A model generated the notes under the pieces. That model ran no database searches, was not told the DNA's origin, and saw nothing but the letters and a program-made list of their open reading frames with translations. Position numbers and translations under genes: made by a program. Source: Bacteroidota bacterium (GTDB taxonomy: Bacteria > Bacteroidota > Bacteroidia > Sphingobacteriales > Sphingobacteriaceae). Taken from it: a stretch of 64,000 bases of DNA. Location of the stretch: the NCBI GenBank assembly GCA_026224775.1, contig JAMFRP010000014.1:82797-146796 (forward strand). Direction: 5' to 3'. Positions 60,422 through 64,000 of the stretch are shown here, piece after piece; within the stretch, counting starts at the first letter, position 1; each line of letters begins with the position of its first letter.

Positions 60422-62245
60422 TTATGCCAAAGGAAATTTCAATTCAAAATCAGACCCTTTGTCTTTTTCAGATCGTACGCTTATTACCCCATTAAGGCGC
60501 TTAACAATAGTATTTACATAGCTTAATCCTAAACCAAAGCCTTTAACATCGTGCAGGTTGCCGGTTGGTATGCGATAAAACTGCTCAAATATTTTAGTTT
60601 GCTGATCTCGGCTCATGCCTATACCCTTATCCGCTACCTTTATTACTACCTGGTCGCCTTTATTATCGGTGCTAATGGTGATTTCAGGGGTTGAGGTACT
60701 GTATTTTATAGCGTTGTCAATCAGGTTATATATCAAGTTACTAAAATGCAGCTCATCTGCCAAAACAATGGCGTTTATCGCGTCCAGATGCAAGGTTAAC
60801 TGAACATCATCCTTTTGCAATTTAAGCGTCATGCTGTCAATCACTATATTGATCATTTCATTTACATCAAGCGGTTTTTTCTCCAGCTTAAAGTCGTTCT
60901 TTTCAATACGTGCAACGTTTAACACCCGTTCTATGTGGCTACCTAAACGCGCGTTCTCTTCATAAATTATATTGGCAAGCCTTGTAATACGCGCCCTGTC
61001 TGCAACAATCTCCTGATCCCTTAACGCTTCGCTTGCTATCATAATGGTTGATACCGGGGTCTTAAACTCGTGGGTCATGTTGTTGATGAAATCGGTTTTC
61101 ATTTCCGATACCTTCTTTTGTTTGATGATGGAGAAGATGGTATATCCCAGGCAAAAAACAAGTATCAGTAACAAACCACCGGTAGTTGCCATAGTGGCTG
61201 TCATCCGGTTTAATATGAGTGAGTTTTTCTCGGGGAAAGAAATTTTTATTTTTCCGGGATCCCTGATAACGTCCTTACTAAAAATGGATGTTTCATAGGT
61301 ATTGGCTTTTATAAACACAGGCTTTACCCCTGCCATATCCATGGCTTTAGAAAAAATCAGGGAGTCATTATTGGCGGTTAATACCTCAAAGCTATAGGGC
61401 AGGTATATTCCCTGATTATGCAACTCAAACCGCAGCAAAGTATCAATAAAGACAGCATTCAAGCGCCCTTTTAATGGTTCGCTAAAAGTTTGATATTCCT
61501 GGGCCAGGTTTTCAATAACAGTGGTATTGCCGGTTTTAACATTTACGTTTTGCAGCGAATCAGTAGCTAAAAATTTTTCAACAAGTTTAACTTGCCGTTC
61601 CCGTGCTTTGCGGGCTTGCTCCTGCTGCCAAAGCGGGTTTATTTGCGGTACCGATATTATTTGTTTACCAAACTGAGGGTCGCTATATACATAATGCAGG
61701 GTATCGTATTTATGCAGTACCCGGGGCCTTTTTATTTTAACATTTTTCTGACTACTCCTAACAATTTCAGGCGTAAACTGACCGCGTACCACACCAAACT
61801 CGTCGGTATATTCATCAATTCTTATCTGGAATTTGATCGAGCCATTTTGGAGCATCCCTTCCAGCTCATCATCCATTTTTTTATTGGCGATCATTCTTTT
61901 CAGGCTGTCCCGCAATAAAGCAATTCGTTTTTCTCTTAGGGTAAGTCTTTTGCTTTTCTTTTTTGTAGGTTTAAACAACAAGCTGGCAGTAGTATCGGTG
62001 TTTTTAAGCATATTATAATGCACCCGTTTTTGCTGATTAATTTTAGCTTTGTCATTTAAAAAATTAACGGCGTCCTGTTTGGAAACTTTATTAACCACAT
62101 TGTTAAGCGCTTCGTTAACAGAACGATCAAAAAGCTCCGATTGCATGAGATAAGACTGCCTTAAAAAATATAACTGCATGGCCACCACGCCCAAAAGCGC
62201 AACAGTCATCAATCCTATTATAAGCCTAATGCTTCTCTTTTTCAT
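60422..62245 (-). CDS. Membrane-bound histidine kinase (RprX-like)
   Basis: The 607 residues have an N-terminal membrane helix (10-30), a long periplasmic sensor region (about 31-345), a second helix (about 350-372), the HisKA box MTHEFKTPVSTI (His392) and an ATPase domain with NLIYNLIDNAIKYS, ADKGIGM and GFGLGLSYV. The sensor domain shows no known fold to me. Transcribed divergently from the probable T9SS cargo gene at 62388. Confidence 0.93.
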   Translation of the reverse strand: MKKRSIRLIIGLMTVALLGVVAMQLYFLRQSYLMQSELFDRSVNEALNNVVNKVSKQDAVNFLNDKAKINQQKRVHYNMLKNTDTTASLLFKPTKKKSKRLTLREKRIALLRDSLKRMIANKKMDDELEGMLQNGSIKFQIRIDEYTDEFGVVRGQFTPEIVRSSQKNVKIKRPRVLHKYDTLHYVYSDPQFGKQIISVPQINPLWQQEQARKARERQVKLVEKFLATDSLQNVNVKTGNTTVIENLAQEYQTFSEPLKGRLNAVFIDTLLRFELHNQGIYLPYSFEVLTANNDSLIFSKAMDMAGVKPVFIKANTYETSIFSKDVIRDPGKIKISFPEKNSLILNRMTATMATTGGLLLILVFCLGYTIFSIIKQKKVSEMKTDFINNMTHEFKTPVSTIMIASEALRDQEIVADRARITRLANIIYEENARLGSHIERVLNVARIEKNDFKLEKKPLDVNEMINIVIDSMTLKLQKDDVQLTLHLDAINAIVLADELHFSNLIYNLIDNAIKYSTSTPEITISTDNKGDQVVIKVADKGIGMSRDQQTKIFEQFYRIPTGNLHDVKGFGLGLSYVNTIVKRLNGVISVRSEKDKGSDFELKFPLA

Positions 62246-62357
62246 CTTTCAAAACAAAAATATTTTAAATAAACCGACAATACGCTCTTTTAACAATTTT
62301 TAACACAATATATACCTTTATAACGTTGTTGTTACAAGTTGAGAAACAACACTTTAC

Positions 62358-62365
62358 TACCTTTG
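62358..62365 (+). promoter_or_regulatory. -7 element of the T9SS-type cargo gene
   Basis: TACCTTTG matches TAnnTTTG, 23 bases before the ATG at 62388. Confidence 0.5.
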
Positions 62366-62387
62366 ATATTAATTAACTAAACATATT

Positions 62388-63185
62388 ATGAAAAAGCGAT
62401 CATTTAAACCCGGCTATGAATTTATATTCTCACTTTGTATCCTGGCAATTTTAGGATTACCCCCGCTGGTTTCTGCACAAAGCAGCACTAAAGATATGGA
62501 TATTACCATTGTTAATGGTGATACAACTGTAAATGGAAAAAACATTAAAGACCTTTCAGGCAAGGACCGCCGCGAGGCTTTAAAGAATATTGGTAACATT
62601 TCGTCCGTAAAAACAAAAAACGTCACTATTGATGCTCCCATGGCTAACAGCGGCGACATGATGCACAAACACAAAAGAGGCGACTCAACATTTGTCTTCC
62701 ACTATAAAATGCAGATAGATGATAATCACCATCCAGAAATGCATGAATACCATCCCATGGATAAGGGCGATCGCGAGCGGGACGATCATATGGGATTTGA
62801 GCGTAAGAACACGCAGAATTTCATATTTACAAGTACAGACAATGAAGGTGTTAGCACCCATGTAAACTTTCATGTATCAGACCATTTTGGCCGGTTGGAT
62901 CCCGATGCGACAAATCATGAAAAAGTACAAATGGAAATGCTTGATTTGATGGATCTGACACTAGCGCCCGAGTTTTCAACCGGTAAAGTGTTATTACTGT
63001 TTAATCTGCCATCAAAAGCACCGGCAGAAGTAAAATTAAAAGATAGCAAGGGCACCATCCTTTGGAGTGCAAAAACTACTACCGGCAAATTCAGCACTGC
63101 TTTTGCCATGGGCTTAAACGGCACCTATTACCTGCAAGTAAAACAGGCGGGGAAAGTAACAGTGAAGAAAATAGTTAAGGAATAG
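62388..63185 (+). CDS. Exported protein with T9SS-type C-terminal sorting domain
   Basis: The 265 residues have a signal peptide (to LVSAQ, about 31), a middle region with many His and Asp residues (HKHKRGDST, NHHPEMHEYHPMDKGDRERDDHMG, about 92-138), and a C-terminal 75-residue beta-sandwich-like end with GKVLLLFNLPSKAPAEVKLKDSKG and YYLQVKQAGKVTVKKIVKE. The last part resembles the type A sorting domain of T9SS substrates (KxxxK-rich, ending VKKIVK). The His/Asp-rich stretch could bind metal. Unknown function. Confidence 0.7.
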   Translation: MKKRSFKPGYEFIFSLCILAILGLPPLVSAQSSTKDMDITIVNGDTTVNGKNIKDLSGKDRREALKNIGNISSVKTKNVTIDAPMANSGDMMHKHKRGDSTFVFHYKMQIDDNHHPEMHEYHPMDKGDRERDDHMGFERKNTQNFIFTSTDNEGVSTHVNFHVSDHFGRLDPDATNHEKVQMEMLDLMDLTLAPEFSTGKVLLLFNLPSKAPAEVKLKDSKGTILWSAKTTTGKFSTAFAMGLNGTYYLQVKQAGKVTVKKIVKE

Positions 63186-63216
63186 GTTAGTTTGCAACAT
63201 TTTCTAACTATACAAG

Positions 63217-63250
63217 AAAGAGCCTTTCAGAAATTCTGAAAGGCTCTTTT
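63217..63250. terminator. Bidirectional terminator
   Basis: A 16-bp perfect stem containing GAGCCTTTCAG with a single-base loop and a T run on the plus strand and an A/T run on the other. It lies between the cargo gene and the DUF3127 gene. Confidence 0.9.
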
Positions 63251-63299
63251 ATTTTGACTGTTATACAATGCAAACTGCTAACCGGTAACTGCAAACTAA

Positions 63300-63665
63300 T
63301 TAAAAAGGTAAATCATCATCATCCGGCTGTGAGCTAATGTCAGCAGGCGGAGCATAAGCAGGTGCACCGGCTGTAGCGCCCGCGCCTGATAATACATTCA
63401 CTTTCCACAATTGTAATGAGTTGAAATACGTTTTCTTACCCGCTTTATCTGTCCACGGGCGACCTTTAAGGTTAAAGAAAACTTCAACATCATCCCCAAC
63501 TTTAGTATTATCCAACAAATTGCAGCGATCCTGTATCGCTTCAAACTTCAAATATTCAGGATATTGAGGGTTCTCAATATATTCAAGTATCAATTCTCTT
63601 TTCTTAAGTGAATCTGTAACCTGCACGGTTGGAGACACTTCATGTACCTTACCTTTAATTTCCAT
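63300..63665 (-). CDS. DUF3127 protein with SSB-like acidic tail
   Basis: The 121 residues form an OB-fold-like core (MEIKGKVHEVSPTVQVTDSLKKRELILEY... VGDDVEVFFNLKGRPWTDKAGKKTYFNSLQLWKV), a Pro/Ala/Gly linker (about 93-112), and a terminal DDDDLPF. The tail is very like the SSB C-terminal peptide that recruits replication and repair proteins. DUF3127 is a Bacteroidota family with predicted single-strand DNA binding. No adjacent replication gene is present. Confidence 0.88.
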   Translation of the reverse strand: MEIKGKVHEVSPTVQVTDSLKKRELILEYIENPQYPEYLKFEAIQDRCNLLDNTKVGDDVEVFFNLKGRPWTDKAGKKTYFNSLQLWKVNVLSGAGATAGAPAYAPPADISSQPDDDDLPF

Positions 63666-63774
63666 AGCTTTAAAAAGTATTAAAATGTAAAGTTAATGGT
63701 ATCTAATTAATTTGGGCATTATTTCATCCATAATTTCGCAACAATATCATCCAAGTTTTCCACAAATGCTCCGC

Positions 63775-63885
63775 TCCGTCAGCAATGACAATAGGCACCC
63801 ATTAATGTTTGTAAAGGCTGTCATACTGAGGTACTCGAAGTAAGTGGGTAGGCCTTTACGCTTATGCTTCGAATGCCTCCTTTAG
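63775..63885. repeat. Degenerate palindrome of the GTCATT family
   Basis: GTAAAGGC and GCCTTTAC (about 63820-63864) pair, and GAGGTACTCGAAG pairs with CTTCGAATGCCTC at about three-quarters identity. It looks like a decayed copy of the palindromes elsewhere in the window. A short GCTCCGCTCCG...CAATGACA tract precedes it. Confidence 0.45.
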
Positions 63886-63920
63886 ATTAGCATAATTAAA
63901 TTTACTGGATAATTAGATTG

Positions 63921-63994
63921 AGAAGAAGCAGGGTAAACTATGACTAGGGCTCTGAGCTAACGACTCATATGCTGATGCAGACCCTGCCTCTTTT
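63921..63994 (+). ncRNA. Candidate structured RNA with terminator-like stem
   Basis: GCAGGGT (63928-63934) pairs with ACCCTGC (63981-63987), and AGAAGA outside it pairs with TCTTTT after one mismatch, giving about 13 pairs. A smaller TGAG/CTCA hairpin lies within, and a T run follows. The enclosed 46 bases have no coding look. It could be the 3' part of a small RNA or a leader of a gene beyond the window. No known RNA family is recognised. Confidence 0.35.
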
Positions 63995-64000
63995 CATCAA

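Noticed and set aside
63775..63994. 6S RNA, tmRNA or SRP RNA
   Set aside because: None of the diagnostic motifs (SRP GGAAG-type apical loop, tmRNA tag, 6S closing stem) was recognised.

Overview
The window comes from a Bacteroidota chromosome, most likely Sphingobacteriaceae and close to Mucilaginibacter or Pedobacter. This is inferred from gene families and promoter style; no 16S gene is present. The evidence is: TonB-dependent receptors with N-terminal carboxypeptidase-regulatory-like domains, an lpxC-fabZ fusion, PorX of the type IX secretion system, a DUF4175/anti-sigma/YbeY operon, BlaI/BlaR1-TonB proteins, DUF3127, and many TAnnTTTG-type -7 promoter elements. I found no tRNA, rRNA or CRISPR array, and no complete transposase.

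Layout. 1-1.8 kb: the end of pgl, then an ahpC-ahpD peroxide-defence pair. 2-6.8 kb: a self-regulated tetR-tolC-emrA-emrB drug efflux operon on the minus strand. 7-13.4 kb: a PIG-L deacetylase, a small membrane protein, and an iron-type receptor/PepSY pair. 13.5-18 kb: divergent oxyR and katA, a quinone-oxidoreductase-like gene and a glutathione peroxidase. 17.9-22.1 kb: ybeY, an anti-sigma-type ATPase and a DUF4175 giant. 22.3-25.5 kb: a MarR regulator and two MFS carriers. 25.7-35.5 kb: envelope and signalling genes, including a lone receiver, an outer-membrane barrel protein, a collagen-like lipoprotein, an aspartyl protease, YihY, a phosphatase-fold protein without its histidines, a VanX-like dipeptidase and alanine dehydrogenase. 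35.5-38.3 kb: tsaE, a toxin-antitoxin pair and porX. 38.4-43.9 kb: an HD hydrolase, lpxD-lpxC/fabZ-lpxA for lipid A (lpxA is frameshifted) and an ABC ATPase. 44.2-51.6 kb: exonuclease III, cyclophilin, a probable metal-uptake pair and an HtrA protease. 52-63.7 kb: a SNF2 ATPase, BlaR1/BlaI, an MBL/beta-CASP protein, an OmpR-type two-component system, a probable T9SS cargo protein and DUF3127.

Three themes link the genes. First, peroxide defence: ahpC-ahpD and katA/oxyR lie 14 kb apart but share an identical 15-bp OxyR-type box, and OxyR keeps its two redox cysteines at 199 and 208. Second, the cell envelope: lipid A synthesis, PorX with a likely T9SS cargo, efflux and TonB systems. Third, a dense population of intergenic palindromes. 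Most begin with GTCATT and end with AATGAC, and arm sequences change between copies while staying paired. Two copies sit inside complete MITE-like elements with terminal inverted repeats and 3-bp TNA target duplications. I did not find a defence island or a clearly novel multi-gene system. The most unusual items are the BlaR1-TonB-plug chimera with twin operators, the MITE/palindrome family, the frameshift in lpxA, and the catalytically stripped phosphatase-fold protein.
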